Below are positions 43,485 to 52,175 of a stretch of DNA of 53,825 nt, piece after piece. The stretch spans positions 1-53,825 of the forward strand of contig NZ_FRCT01000021.1 in assembly GCF_900143025.1 (NCBI RefSeq), given 5' to 3'. Position 1 is the first letter of the stretch; every line of letters begins with the position of its first letter. A program made the translations under genes and the position numbers. The DNA is from Ruminococcus flavefaciens (lineage in GTDB: Bacteria > Bacillota > Clostridia > Oscillospirales > Ruminococcaceae). The notes under the pieces are model-generated. The model was not told where the DNA came from, searched no databases, and worked only from the letters and a program-made list of their open reading frames with translations.

Positions 43485-44501
43485 TCACTCCTTGTCCGCA
43501 GAAGCTGTGCGAGCTACATAGCTCTCTATGACTCCTGCGACATCGCCCTCAACACAACGCTTTGCCTGCCTTACCGCATTGAAGAACGCTGTGCCGTCGG
43601 AGCTTCCGTGTGCCTTTATTACGGGCTTCTTCACACCTAAAAGTGCAGAGCCGCCTACTTCCTTATAATCCATCTGCTTGCGGAAGGTCTTCAGCTTACC
43701 GATAGAGAATATAGCTCCAAGCTTTCCTGCGCCCGAGAATATCCATTTCATCTTCTTAGCAAAGAAGCTTCCCATGCCCTCATAAAGCTTCAGTGCGATA
43801 TTTCCCGTAAAGCCGTCAGTTACTACGACCTTCACCTCGCCCTTTGGCATCTCTCTTGCCTCGATATTTCCCGCAAAGTTGAGACCGCTTTTTTGAAGGA
43901 GCTTATACGCTTCTATTTCAAGGTCTCTGCCCTTTGTCTCCTCAGAGCCTATGTTGAGAAGTCCTACCTTCGGGTTCTTTACTCCCATTACCTTTTCCAT
44001 GTAAGCACTTCCCATTACCGCAAACTGCACCAGCATTTCCGGGCGACATTCGGTATTTGCTCCTGCGTCTATGAGCAGGAAACTGCCCTTATCTCCTGGA
44101 AGTACAGGTGAAGGTGCTATCCGCTTAATGCCTTTGATACGCTTGACGATGAAGGTAGCGCCCATTACGAGTGCTCCCGTGCTTCCTGCGGATACAAAGG
44201 CATCGCCTTTACCCTCTGCAAGAAGTCCGAGACCAACTGCCATGGAGGAATTCTTTCCTGACTTGATTATCTCCTTCGGTTCTTCATGTATATCAAAAAC
44301 ATCATCGGTATGAACTATTTCTATGCCGCTGAGACTTATGCCGTTTTTCTCGGCACAAGCCTTTATCTCAGACTCGCGTCCTGTAAGTGTTATTTTTACT
44401 CCAAGCTCGCGCACTGCTCTTTCGCAGCCCTTTATAACTTCAAGAGGAGCATTGTCTCCTCCGAAAGCATCAACTATTACATTTACCGCCAATTCTTTCA
44501 A
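43485..44501 (-). CDS. plsX: Phosphate acyltransferase PlsX
   Basis: Converts acyl-ACP to acyl phosphate for phospholipid synthesis. The 338-residue protein has VIVDAFGGDNAPLEVIKGC, SAGSTGALVMGATFIVKRIKGI-type loop, LIDAGANTECRPEML, NIGSEETKGRDLEIEAYKLL and VVTDGFTGNIALKLYEG. The likely start is TTG at 44501 with GGAG just upstream; it overlaps trmFO by 32 bases. Confidence 0.94.
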   Translation of the reverse strand: MKELAVNVIVDAFGGDNAPLEVIKGCERAVRELGVKITLTGRESEIKACAEKNGISLSGIEIVHTDDVFDIHEEPKEIIKSGKNSSMAVGLGLLAEGKGDAFVSAGSTGALVMGATFIVKRIKGIKRIAPSPVLPGDKGSFLLIDAGANTECRPEMLVQFAVMGSAYMEKVMGVKNPKVGLLNIGSEETKGRDLEIEAYKLLQKSGLNFAGNIEAREMPKGEVKVVVTDGFTGNIALKLYEGMGSFFAKKMKWIFSGAGKLGAIFSIGKLKTFRKQMDYKEVGGSALLGVKKPVIKAHGSSDGTAFFNAVRQAKRCVEGDVAGVIESYVARTASADKE

Positions 44502-45798
44502 GCTCTCCTCTCAGCGAATTTACGGCACGCTGTGCATATGCACCGTAGCGTTCCTTTTTGTCCTTTATCCTTACGCCTATATCGGGAAGTATCCCCATAT
44601 TAGCTCCCATTGGCTGGAAATTCCCGCTGTTGAACTTATCGCTGACATAGTGCGAAAGTGCTCCTGTCATTGTATCAAGCGGAAGCCTTATCGGTTCAAG
44701 CCCTTTAAGCTTTCTTGCAGCAGCGATACCTGCAATAAGTCCGCTTGCCGCACTTTCCATATAGCCCTCTACTCCTGTTATCTGTCCTGCAAAATATATT
44801 TCGGGACGGCTCCTCATTGAAAAATCTGAGTCAAGAAGCTCTGGACTGTTTATAAAGGTATTTCTGTGCATTACACCATAACGCATGAATTCAGCATTTT
44901 CGAGTCCCGGTATCATCGAAAAGACTCTCTTCTGCTCGCCGAATTTGAGATTGGTCTGAAAGCCCACAAGATTGAAAAGTGTGCCCTCGCGATTCTCCTT
45001 TCTCAGCTGTACAACAGCATATGGTCGTCTGCCCGTGCGCGGATCATCAATTCCCACAGGCTTCATAGGTCCGAAGCGCATGGTGTCAACTCCTCGTGAA
45101 GCAAGCTCCTCGATAGGCATACAGCCCTCGTATACGCTGAATGGGTGAGTCTCGAAGTCCTTTAGCTGTACCTTTTCCGCATTTATAAGAGCTTCGTGGA
45201 AAGCAAGGTATTCCTCCTTGTTCATGGGACAGTTTACATAATCCGCGTCGCCTCTGTCATAGCGTGAAGCGCAGAACGCCTTATCCGTATCTATGCTTTC
45301 AGCCGTAACGATAGGTGCTGCCGCATCGTAAAAGCTCAGTCCCTCGCCGCAGAGTCCGCGGATAATATCAGCCATAGCTCCCTGTGTAAGAGGTCCTGTG
45401 GCGATTATAGTCGTACCCTCGGGCAGCTCTGTTACCTCGCCGCCGATGACTTCTATAAGAGGGTGACTTTTTATTTTCGCCGTAACTGCGTCCGAGAACC
45501 TCTCACGGTCTACAGCCAGTGCGCCGCCTGCCTCTACGGAATTTTCCTTTGCGCAGGGCACTGTCAGCGAGCCGAGAAGCTCCATTTCGTATTTGAGCAG
45601 TCCCGCAGCCGATTCAAGCCTTGCAGCCTTCAGCGAATTTGAGCATACCAGCTCAGCAAAGCCGCTGTACTTATGAGCAGGAGAATACTTCTCGGGCTTC
45701 ATCTCGTAAAGACGAACCCTTATACCTGCCTCCGCAACAGCCCATGCCGCCTCACAGCCTGCAAGTCCTGCACCTATAACGTTTACGATATCGTTCAT
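44470..45798 (-). CDS. trmFO: tRNA (uracil-5-)-methyltransferase TrmFO
   Basis: Makes m5U54 in tRNA using methylene-tetrahydrofolate and FAD, the Gram-positive alternative to TrmA. At 442 residues it is full length: VIGAGLAGCEAAWAVAEAG (FAD), RLYEMKP, ELVCSNSLKA, GPLTQGAM, YFAGQITGVEGYMESAASG and PMGANMGILP. It overlaps topA by four bases (ATGA), and topA-trmFO is a conserved Firmicutes pair. Confidence 0.95.
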   Translation of the reverse strand: MNDIVNVIGAGLAGCEAAWAVAEAGIRVRLYEMKPEKYSPAHKYSGFAELVCSNSLKAARLESAAGLLKYEMELLGSLTVPCAKENSVEAGGALAVDRERFSDAVTAKIKSHPLIEVIGGEVTELPEGTTIIATGPLTQGAMADIIRGLCGEGLSFYDAAAPIVTAESIDTDKAFCASRYDRGDADYVNCPMNKEEYLAFHEALINAEKVQLKDFETHPFSVYEGCMPIEELASRGVDTMRFGPMKPVGIDDPRTGRRPYAVVQLRKENREGTLFNLVGFQTNLKFGEQKRVFSMIPGLENAEFMRYGVMHRNTFINSPELLDSDFSMRSRPEIYFAGQITGVEGYMESAASGLIAGIAAARKLKGLEPIRLPLDTMTGALSHYVSDKFNSGNFQPMGANMGILPDIGVRIKDKKERYGAYAQRAVNSLRGELERIGGKCNS

Positions 45799-47876
45799 TT
45801 TTTCAGCTCTCTTTCATAGCCGCAGCCGTCATTCTCGCATACGAGCTTGCCCGATTTGCCGCCCTTCATAAACAGAGTCTTGCCGCACTGAGGACACTCC
45901 TCCTTAGTGGGAACGTTCCATGTCATAAAGCTGCAATCAGGGAAGCCCTCACAGCCGTAGAAGCTTCTGCCCTTCTTTGACTTTTTCAGCAGCATCTTCT
46001 TTCCGCATCTCGGACAGCTTCCGTCAGCCTCTGTTACTATCTTCTTTGTGTTCTTGCACTCGGGGAATCCGGGACAGGCAAGGAACTTTCCGTACTTGCT
46101 GTACTTTATTACCATGTTCCTGCCGCAAAGCTCACAGACAACATCTGTCTCCTCATCAGGCACCTTGACGCGCTTGCCGTCCATAGCCTCCTCAGCTTTT
46201 TTCAGCGTCTTTGAGAAGTCATCGTAGAACTCATGGAGAGTGCTTACCCAGTTCTTTTCACCGTGCTCGACTTCATCGAGATTATTTTCCATTTCCGCCG
46301 TAAATTTAGCATCAACTATCTTCTTGAAGTGATCCTTCATAAGCTCTGTGATGACCTCGCCTAAATTTGTGGGTTTCAGAGCCTTGCCCTCATGCTCAAC
46401 ATAGCGGCGTGAGGTTATTGTCGTTATGGTAGGAGCATAGGTACTTGGTCTGCCTATGCCGTTTTCTTCGAGAGCCTTGATAAGGGAAGCTTCCGTAAAG
46501 CGCGGAGGCGGCTGTGTGAAATGCTGATTTCCTGCTATGGATCTCAGCTTCAGCTTATCCTCTGATTTCAGCTCGGGAAGCATCTTCTTGCTGCCCTCCT
46601 CGGAGTCGTTTGACTCTACATAAAGCACCATAAATCCGTCAAATTTTACGGAATAGCCCGATGCCCTGAAGGTACAGCCGTTAGCCTCGATATCGGCAGA
46701 AACCGTATCAAGGAGAGCATTCGCCATCTGGCTTGCGATAAAACGCTCCCATATGAGCTTGTAGAGCTTATACTGGTCTGAGCTGAGACTGCTCTTGACT
46801 CTTTCGGGAGTAAGCTCGGGAGTTGAAGGACGTATAGCTTCATGAGCGTCCTGAGCGTTGTTTTTTGTCTTGAAATTTCTCGGCTCGGGCGGCAGGTAGT
46901 CCTTACCGTAAACTACGCCGATATACTCGGCAGCAGCTGCCTTTGCCTCATCGGATATACGCAGACTGTCGGTTCTCATGTAAGTAATAAGACCTACTGC
47001 ACCAACGCCCTGTACATCGACACCTTCGTAAAGCTCCTGTGCAGCCTTCATGGTACGCTTTGCACTGAAGCTGAGCTTACGTGAAGCCTCCTGCTGGAGT
47101 GTTGAAGTAATGAAAGGCGGTGCAGGCTGCTTCTTGGTAACGCGCTTCTTTACGCTTTTTACTGTATATTCAGCGTTTTCAAGTCTTGCAAGAAGGTTGT
47201 CTGCCTCTGCCTGATTTGGTATCTCAAGCTTTTCACCGTCAACAGCTACTAAAGCAGCATCAAACACCTTTCTTGAAGAAGGTGCGGTGAATTTCGCGTC
47301 AATAGACCAATATTCCTTTGGTACGAATGCTCTTATCTCGTTTTCACGGTCTACAACAAGACGTACTGCTACGGACTGGACACGACCTGCCGAAAGTCCT
47401 CTCTTGACCTTTTTCCAAAGGAAAGGACTAAGCTCATAGCCCACAAGACGGTCAAGGATACGTCTTGCCTGCTGAGCATTAACAAGGTCTACGTCTATTT
47501 TATGCGGATTGCTCATACCGTTCTTAACGCCTGTCTTGGTGATCTCATTGAAAGCCACGCGGTTGTCGGCGTTCATATCAAGCTTGAGCATCTGTGCGAT
47601 ATGCCATGATATAGCTTCTCCCTCACGATCAGGGTCGGTAGCGAGATATACTTTGTCGCACTTCTTCGCACGCTTTTTAAGCTCCTTGATAACGTCCTCC
47701 TTGCCCTTCATATCGGTGTACTGAGGCTTGAAATCGTTATCCTTGTCAACACCCATTTTGGACTTTGGAAGGTCGCGGACATGACCCATTGAGGCAATGA
47801 CCTCATAGCCCGGTCCGAGATATTTCTGAATGGTTTTCGCCTTGGCTGGCGACTCAACTATGACTAAATCTGACAT
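45795..47876 (-). CDS. topA: DNA topoisomerase I
   Basis: Type IA topoisomerase that relaxes negative supercoils. The 693-residue protein has a Toprim domain (VIVESPAKAKTIQKYLG, LATDPDREGEAISWH), the catalytic tyrosine in LITYMRTDSLRIS, and a C-terminal part with three zinc-ribbon domains (CELC/CPGFPEC, CPRC/CEGFPDC, CPQC/CENDGC) from about 580. It lies 12 bases after dprA. Confidence 0.97.
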   Translation of the reverse strand: MSDLVIVESPAKAKTIQKYLGPGYEVIASMGHVRDLPKSKMGVDKDNDFKPQYTDMKGKEDVIKELKKRAKKCDKVYLATDPDREGEAISWHIAQMLKLDMNADNRVAFNEITKTGVKNGMSNPHKIDVDLVNAQQARRILDRLVGYELSPFLWKKVKRGLSAGRVQSVAVRLVVDRENEIRAFVPKEYWSIDAKFTAPSSRKVFDAALVAVDGEKLEIPNQAEADNLLARLENAEYTVKSVKKRVTKKQPAPPFITSTLQQEASRKLSFSAKRTMKAAQELYEGVDVQGVGAVGLITYMRTDSLRISDEAKAAAAEYIGVVYGKDYLPPEPRNFKTKNNAQDAHEAIRPSTPELTPERVKSSLSSDQYKLYKLIWERFIASQMANALLDTVSADIEANGCTFRASGYSVKFDGFMVLYVESNDSEEGSKKMLPELKSEDKLKLRSIAGNQHFTQPPPRFTEASLIKALEENGIGRPSTYAPTITTITSRRYVEHEGKALKPTNLGEVITELMKDHFKKIVDAKFTAEMENNLDEVEHGEKNWVSTLHEFYDDFSKTLKKAEEAMDGKRVKVPDEETDVVCELCGRNMVIKYSKYGKFLACPGFPECKNTKKIVTEADGSCPRCGKKMLLKKSKKGRSFYGCEGFPDCSFMTWNVPTKEECPQCGKTLFMKGGKSGKLVCENDGCGYERELKK

Positions 47877-47888
47877 TGATCTTTCCCC

Positions 47889-49112
47889 TTATCTTATAAG
47901 TTCATACATTTTCCCCGGAAGTGAACGCACTGTTCCGAATATTTCCAGTTCTGTAAGCTCAGTCATCAGCTCACCTGTATCTATTTCAAGTAACGAAGCC
48001 AGTTCGTCCGCATGGAGCGGTCCGTTTTTAAGGGCTTCGGCAATTCTCGTCTGCTGCTCCGAAAGATCGCTGGGCAGTTCAATATTGCTATGCTCCTGTT
48101 TTCTTCCGGGCTGTTCATCTGAAATACCGTTAAGAGCTTTCAGCATCTCTTTCATATCAGTCTCCGAAGCAGCCTTTTCCTTAACGAGCTCCGCAGCTTT
48201 TTTAGGTAATACCGCAGCATCGCCCGTTCTTTTTCTGAACGTTATGCAGTCGATAACATCAGAAGCACTGTACATAGGTATCGCGCCGTCACGCAGGAGC
48301 TTTATATTTCCCGCGAATGATTCACTGAATATATCAGCAGGAGGCAGACAAAGCACTTCTCTGCCCTGTCCTGCCGCAAGATTTGCAGTTATCAGCGCAC
48401 CGCTCCTTGGATTTGCTTCAAAAACTATTACCGCTCTTCCGAGAGCCGAAAGTATCCTGTTTCTCTTGGGAAAATTCGGCGAATACGGAGGAGTTCCGGG
48501 TGGAAATTCAGATATGAATACGCCGCCTGCCGCAAGTATGGGATCGCGGTACGCAAAATTCTGCTTAGGATAATCCACATCAACACCGCAGCCCATTACA
48601 CAGGCAGTAGGTCTGCCTATCTCAGCCGCAGCCATACTGCACGCAAGGTCTACACCCATTGCAAAGCCGCTAACTATAACTGCGCCGCGTGCAGAAAGCT
48701 CAGAGCATATATCCTTTGCCGCTTTAAGACTGTAAGCTGAAGCCTTTCGGGTTCCGACAGCCGTAACTGTCAGTTCACTCTGCAAACATGATATATTACC
48801 CTTATAATAAAGTACAGACGGAGGATTATAAATATGCTCCAGAATATGCGGATATTCGGGGCTTGTAAATGCTGCAACGCCTATTCCGCGCTTATTGCAG
48901 TTTGCAAGAAAGCTCTCGGCATTTGAAATAGGTATCTCCGCTGCATTTTTTTGTTCCTTTTCGTTAAGGCTGACAGTGGGCTCATCAGAAGTGAGAGCTG
49001 CATACGCTTTTTCAGCCGTACCGAAAAAGCTGATGACCTCCCATATACGGTGATTGCCCGTACCGAATACCATATTGAGCCAGAGCCAGTATTTTCTATC
49101 GTCCACAGTCAT
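47889..49112 (-). CDS. dprA: DNA-processing protein DprA
   Basis: Loads RecA on incoming single-stranded DNA in transformation. About 407 residues. The Rossmann-like core (about 110-320) shows VGTRKASAYSLKAA, IVSGFAMGVDLACSMAA, PTACVMGCGVDVDYPKQN, SEFPPGTPPYSPNFPKRNRI and NPRSGALITA. A winged-helix-like domain is at the C-terminus. The ATG at 49112 lies only one base from GGGGG; a GTG two codons later, seven bases from it, may be the real start. Only topA-linked genes of competence are seen here. Confidence 0.93.
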   Translation of the reverse strand: MTVDDRKYWLWLNMVFGTGNHRIWEVISFFGTAEKAYAALTSDEPTVSLNEKEQKNAAEIPISNAESFLANCNKRGIGVAAFTSPEYPHILEHIYNPPSVLYYKGNISCLQSELTVTAVGTRKASAYSLKAAKDICSELSARGAVIVSGFAMGVDLACSMAAAEIGRPTACVMGCGVDVDYPKQNFAYRDPILAAGGVFISEFPPGTPPYSPNFPKRNRILSALGRAVIVFEANPRSGALITANLAAGQGREVLCLPPADIFSESFAGNIKLLRDGAIPMYSASDVIDCITFRKRTGDAAVLPKKAAELVKEKAASETDMKEMLKALNGISDEQPGRKQEHSNIELPSDLSEQQTRIAEALKNGPLHADELASLLEIDTGELMTELTELEIFGTVRSLPGKMYELIR

Positions 49113-49152
49113 GCCCCCTTTAGTATTATACGAATCAGTCGGAGCTCTTCGC

Positions 49153-49941
49153 TTATTTGCTGAGCTCCCACATAAGTATGCCTGCTGCCATTGCAGCATT
49201 AAGCGAATTGATATTTCCGTGCATAGGGATTATTACTTTTCTGCTGCATCGCTGTGCAACATCAGAAGGAAGTCCGTTGCCCTCATTGCCTATGAATACA
49301 GCCTGTGTGCCTTCAAAGGTGCAGTCGGTAACGGGTACGGCATCCTTGTCTATTACAGCAGCAGATGTTGTGACAGATGCCCTGTCGAGCTCCTCAAAAA
49401 GCTTATCTGCATCGTTTTCTATGGCTATGCTCATTCTGAATACAGAGCCCATAGTAGAACGTATCACCTTAGGACTGTAAAGATCGCAGCTGCCCGACAT
49501 GATAACTCCGTCAATACCAAGAGCATCGGCTGTTCTTATCATCATGCCAACATTACCGGGGTCCTGCAATCCAAAGAGCACGAGATGCTTCCCGTTATCC
49601 TTTATAATACTGCTGACACTGCGCGAAGCAGGTATCCTGCACATTGCAAAGACACCCTGTGTACTGTCAGTAGAGGCTATCCTGTTTCCAAGCTCATTTG
49701 AAATGACAATTGTCTTTGTGTTTCTCAAATCAGCCTGTAAAAGCTCCTCGCCGAAGCGTTCATACGCCTTCTGAGTAAGTATCAGTTGAGTAATACCGCT
49801 ATCCTCTCTGAGAGCGTCCTCAACTATCCTTAGTCCCTCTAACACGAATAAGCCGTACTGAAGTCTTTCTTTTTTTGCAGAAGAAAGCTTCTGATACAGC
49901 TTGACAGTAGGATTATCTTTTGAAGTGATGATGTTTTCCAA
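49153..49941 (-). CDS. TrmH/SpoU-family RNA methyltransferase
   Basis: A 262-residue SPOUT methyltransferase, expected to make 2'-O-methyl nucleotides in rRNA. The N-terminal substrate-binding part (YGLFVLEGLRIVEDAL) is followed by the trefoil-knot domain with LFGLQDPGNVGMMIRTADA, VIMSGSCDLYSPKVIRSTMG, FIGNEGNGLP and IPMHGNINSLNAAMAAGI. The start seems to be TTG at 49941 after AAGGCGGTG. First gene of the long cluster; the target nucleotide is unknown. Confidence 0.93.
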   Translation of the reverse strand: MENIITSKDNPTVKLYQKLSSAKKERLQYGLFVLEGLRIVEDALREDSGITQLILTQKAYERFGEELLQADLRNTKTIVISNELGNRIASTDSTQGVFAMCRIPASRSVSSIIKDNGKHLVLFGLQDPGNVGMMIRTADALGIDGVIMSGSCDLYSPKVIRSTMGSVFRMSIAIENDADKLFEELDRASVTTSAAVIDKDAVPVTDCTFEGTQAVFIGNEGNGLPSDVAQRCSRKVIIPMHGNINSLNAAMAAGILMWELSK

Positions 49942-49971
49942 TAGTACAACACCGCCTTACAGAATACATAT

Positions 49972-50015
49972 ACACTGCATGACGAACAGAACTCAGCCGC
50001 CGTCATGAACAGTGT
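49972..50015 (-). promoter_or_regulatory. Long hairpin in the leader of the SpoU-type gene
   Basis: ACACTGCATGACG (49972-49984) and CGTCATG-AA-CAGTGT (50001-50015) form a 13-bp stem broken by a two-base bulge, with a 16-base loop. It lies 31 bases before the start codon and is not followed by a T run, so it is not a plain terminator. Confidence 0.5.
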
Positions 50016-50033
50016 AGAATGAATTCTTAATTA

Positions 50034-50070
50034 ACAAAAACACGCTCTTAAATTAATAAGAAGCGTGTTT
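50034..50070 (-). terminator. Terminator after rplT
   Basis: On the minus strand AACACGCTTCTTA and TAAGAGCGTGTT pair around an AT loop, then TTTGTTAA. It ends the infC-rpmI-rplT operon. Confidence 0.9.
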
Positions 50071-50080
50071 ATTATATCAA

Positions 50081-50434
50081 TTAAAGAGCAGCCTTTGCCT
50101 TGTCAGCAATTGCTGTGAAACCTGCTGCATCGTTGATAGCGATCTCAGAGAGCATCTTTCTGTTGAGAGAGATACCAGCCTTCTTGCAGCCGTTCATGAA
50201 TGTAGAGTAGTTCATGCCGTTGAGCTTAGCAGCAGCTGAAATTCTTGTGATCCAGATCTGTCTGAACTGTCTCTTCTTCTGCTTTCTTCCGATGTATGCA
50301 TAGTTGCCTGACTTCATTACGGCCTGCTTAGCCATCTTGAAGTGCTTGCTCTTTGAACCCCAGTAGCCCTTAGCAAGCTTTAAAGTCTTGTTTCTTCTCT
50401 TACGAGTCATCATTGCACCTTTAATACGTGCCAT
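50081..50434 (-). CDS. rplT: Ribosomal protein L20
   Basis: A 117-residue basic protein needed early in 50S assembly; in Firmicutes it also represses its own operon through the infC leader. Recognised by [30 protein letters not shown] N-terminus (here in two parts), [21 protein letters not shown] and the [19 protein letters not shown]-terminal segment. Last gene of infC-rpmI-rplT; 70 bases after rpmI. Confidence 0.97.
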   Translation of the reverse strand: MARIKGAMMTRKRRNKTLKLAKGYWGSKSKHFKMAKQAVMKSGNYAYIGRKQKKRQFRQIWITRISAAAKLNGMNYSTFMNGCKKAGISLNRKMLSEIAINDAAGFTAIADKAKAAL

Positions 50435-50504
50435 AGTCTTTTACCTCCAAAATTAAAATTACGGGAATAGCCCAGTACCATGCGGATACGATATCCGCTT
50501 CCAA

Positions 50505-50708
50505 TTACATATAAGGAACGAGCTTCTTGATTGTAGGTGCATTTGTGCAATCAGCTACACCTGCGTTACGAGCGATTCTCTTGCGCTTAGTATCCTTCTG
50601 AGTAAGTCTGTGTCTCTTGTTTGTGTGCTGGTACTTTACCTTACCGCTTCCTGTAATCTTAAAACGCTTCTTTGCGCCCGAGTGAGTTTTAACCTTTACC
50701 TTTGCCAT
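50505..50708 (-). CDS. rpmI: Ribosomal protein L35
   Basis: A 67-residue basic protein of the large subunit. [20 protein letters not shown] and [17 protein letters not shown] are characteristic; it ends in TIKKLVPYM. It is 13 bases downstream of infC, with GGAGGAT before its ATG. Confidence 0.97.
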   Translation of the reverse strand: MAKVKVKTHSGAKKRFKITGSGKVKYQHTNKRHRLTQKDTKRKRIARNAGVADCTNAPTIKKLVPYM

Positions 50709-50721
50709 TATATGATCCTCC

Positions 50722-51240
50722 TTACTTAGCGGCCTTTGGGGAAACGAACATTACTATGCTGCGTCCCTCCATTTTAGCCGGCTTATCCACAGTGCCTGCC
50801 GCAGAAACTGCTTCCTTGAAACGATCAAGCAGTTCGTTTCCAAGTTCGGGATGTGCAATAGCTCTCTTACGGAATCTTACTGATACCTTGAGCTTGTCGC
50901 CGCCCTCTAAAAATTTGACAGCCTGATTTACCTTCGTTTCAAAGTCATGGGTGTCTATTGTCGAGAACATTCTGATCTCCTTGATAGATACAACCTTCTG
51001 ATTTTTTCTTGCTTCCTTCTCACGCTTAGCCTGCTCGAAGCAATACTTTCCGTAATCCATGATACGGCATACGGGCGGTGTTGCCTGCGGAGCGATCTTT
51101 ACGAGATCAAGATCCTGGTCGAAAGCCATCTGCTGTGCTTCTTTGGCGGATAAAACGCCGAGCTTTTTTCCTTCAGCGTCGATTACGAGAACTTCTTTAT
51201 CTCTTATCTCTTCGTTGATCTGCAGTTCCTGTTTGCTAAT
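50722..51240 (-). CDS. infC: Translation initiation factor IF-3 with AUU start
   Basis: Checks start-codon choice and keeps ribosomal subunits apart. The protein is about 172 residues: [40 protein letters not shown], the linker [14 protein letters not shown] and the C-domain [19 protein letters not shown]. The start is most likely ATT at 51240-51238: GGAGGTG lies seven bases before it, whereas the in-frame TTG two codons earlier is one base away. The B. subtilis protein begins with the same ISK. AUU starts allow IF-3 to control its own synthesis. First gene of infC-rpmI-rplT. Confidence 0.95.
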   Translation of the reverse strand: MSKQELQINEEIRDKEVLVIDAEGKKLGVLSAKEAQQMAFDQDLDLVKIAPQATPPVCRIMDYGKYCFEQAKREKEARKNQKVVSIKEIRMFSTIDTHDFETKVNQAVKFLEGGDKLKVSVRFRKRAIAHPELGNELLDRFKEAVSAAGTVDKPAKMEGRSIVMFVSPKAAK

Positions 51241-51269
51241 AGTCAAGCACCTCCAAGCAATATAATTTA

Positions 51270-51303
51270 AAAACAAAAATGAGTGCAGAAATTATCCGCA
51301 CTC
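51270..51303 (-). terminator. Attenuator before infC
   Basis: On the minus strand GAGTGCGGATAATTTCTGCACTC forms a six-bp stem with a long loop, then ATTTTTGTTTTT. It lies 30 bases before the infC start, as expected for the leader terminator through which L20 acts. Confidence 0.8.
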
Positions 51304-51414
51304 ACCAATACACACTGAAAATCCAGACCTTCTTTACGCGGTCTGTTTTACCGTTATATATTGACCGTTTCAGCATAGCCCGACGGTGAGAACGCATAGT
51401 TCTGCTTTGTTTAC
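51304..51414 (-). promoter_or_regulatory. infC leader, probable L20-binding region
   Basis: The 170-base leader holds several complementary segments (for example CAGACCGCG-type with AAGGTCTG, and ACGGTCAATATATAACGGT-type repeats) ahead of the attenuator. Position, length and gene order match the Firmicutes L20 leader. I could not verify the conserved core by eye. Confidence 0.55.
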
Positions 51415-51420
51415 TCAAAT

Positions 51421-51449
51421 ATTATACAACATACCGTCCGATATGTCAA
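51421..51449 (-). promoter_or_regulatory. Promoter of infC-rpmI-rplT
   Basis: On the minus strand TTGACA (51449-51444), 17 bases, TATAAT (51426-51421), both perfect. Confidence 0.92.
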
Positions 51450-51484
51450 GCAGTCGTCTGTTTTTTGTAGCATTGCACAAAGTC

Positions 51485-52135
51485 TCAGTCGAATATGCTC
51501 TTGATTTTATCCCATACAGCAAATTTCACTCTGTATTTCTTAGGCTTTTTCAGTATATCAAGCTCTTTTTCGTCAAAGCTTTCCTGCTCCGCGTCCTTAT
51601 CCTCAGCAACGCTGTTATCTTCGCTTTCTGATTTTTCCTTTTCGTCAGTCTTTTCACAGGCAGCAGGCAGGCAAAGTGGCGGATACATAACGCACCACCA
51701 GTTATGTCCGCAGGCTTCGCCTATTTTAATACGGAGCGCTCTGTACCGTCCCGCAGGCATGGTGATATCGCCGTAAACTCTTTCATCAAAATCCACATTT
51801 TCAAGCTCCGCCGATACTCTGTCCGTACAGCCGTACCTTCGCAGCACGCTCTCCGCAGTCCGCACTATCTCGGGCATTTTCCCCTCCGCGATCCTTTCGG
51901 CTTCACCTATGTCGCTTGCAGCGTTGAAAATACCGCTTACGAGAAGCTCGTCCCGCACCATAAGCTTAAGCTGCTGATCCTTTTCGCTGTCGGAATTCGC
52001 AAGTATATGGAGTCTCAACACACTTCCGCGCAGCTTTTCAAGCCTTAGTCCGTCGCTTATAAAGATGCTGACATTCGAGATAAGTATAGTAAGTATAAGT
52101 CCTGCCGACATCAGCTTCCATGATGGCTTTTTCAT
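51485..52135 (-). CDS. spoIIR: Stage II sporulation protein R
   Basis: Signal made in the forespore that activates the SpoIIGA protease and so sigma E in the mother cell. The 216-residue protein has an N-terminal hydrophobic segment (about 8-27), then LRLHILANSDSEKDQQLKLMVRDELL, LENVDFDERVYGD and GHNWWCVMYPPLC, the best conserved part of the family. The C-terminal 55 residues are acidic and not conserved. It follows the ftsH-like gene by 40 bases. It indicates a spore-former or a descendant of one. Confidence 0.94.
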   Translation of the reverse strand: MKKPSWKLMSAGLILTILISNVSIFISDGLRLEKLRGSVLRLHILANSDSEKDQQLKLMVRDELLVSGIFNAASDIGEAERIAEGKMPEIVRTAESVLRRYGCTDRVSAELENVDFDERVYGDITMPAGRYRALRIKIGEACGHNWWCVMYPPLCLPAACEKTDEKEKSESEDNSVAEDKDAEQESFDEKELDILKKPKKYRVKFAVWDKIKSIFD

Positions 52136-52175
52136 AAGATCACCTCACAGAAAGCATTGACTGCCATTACATCAA

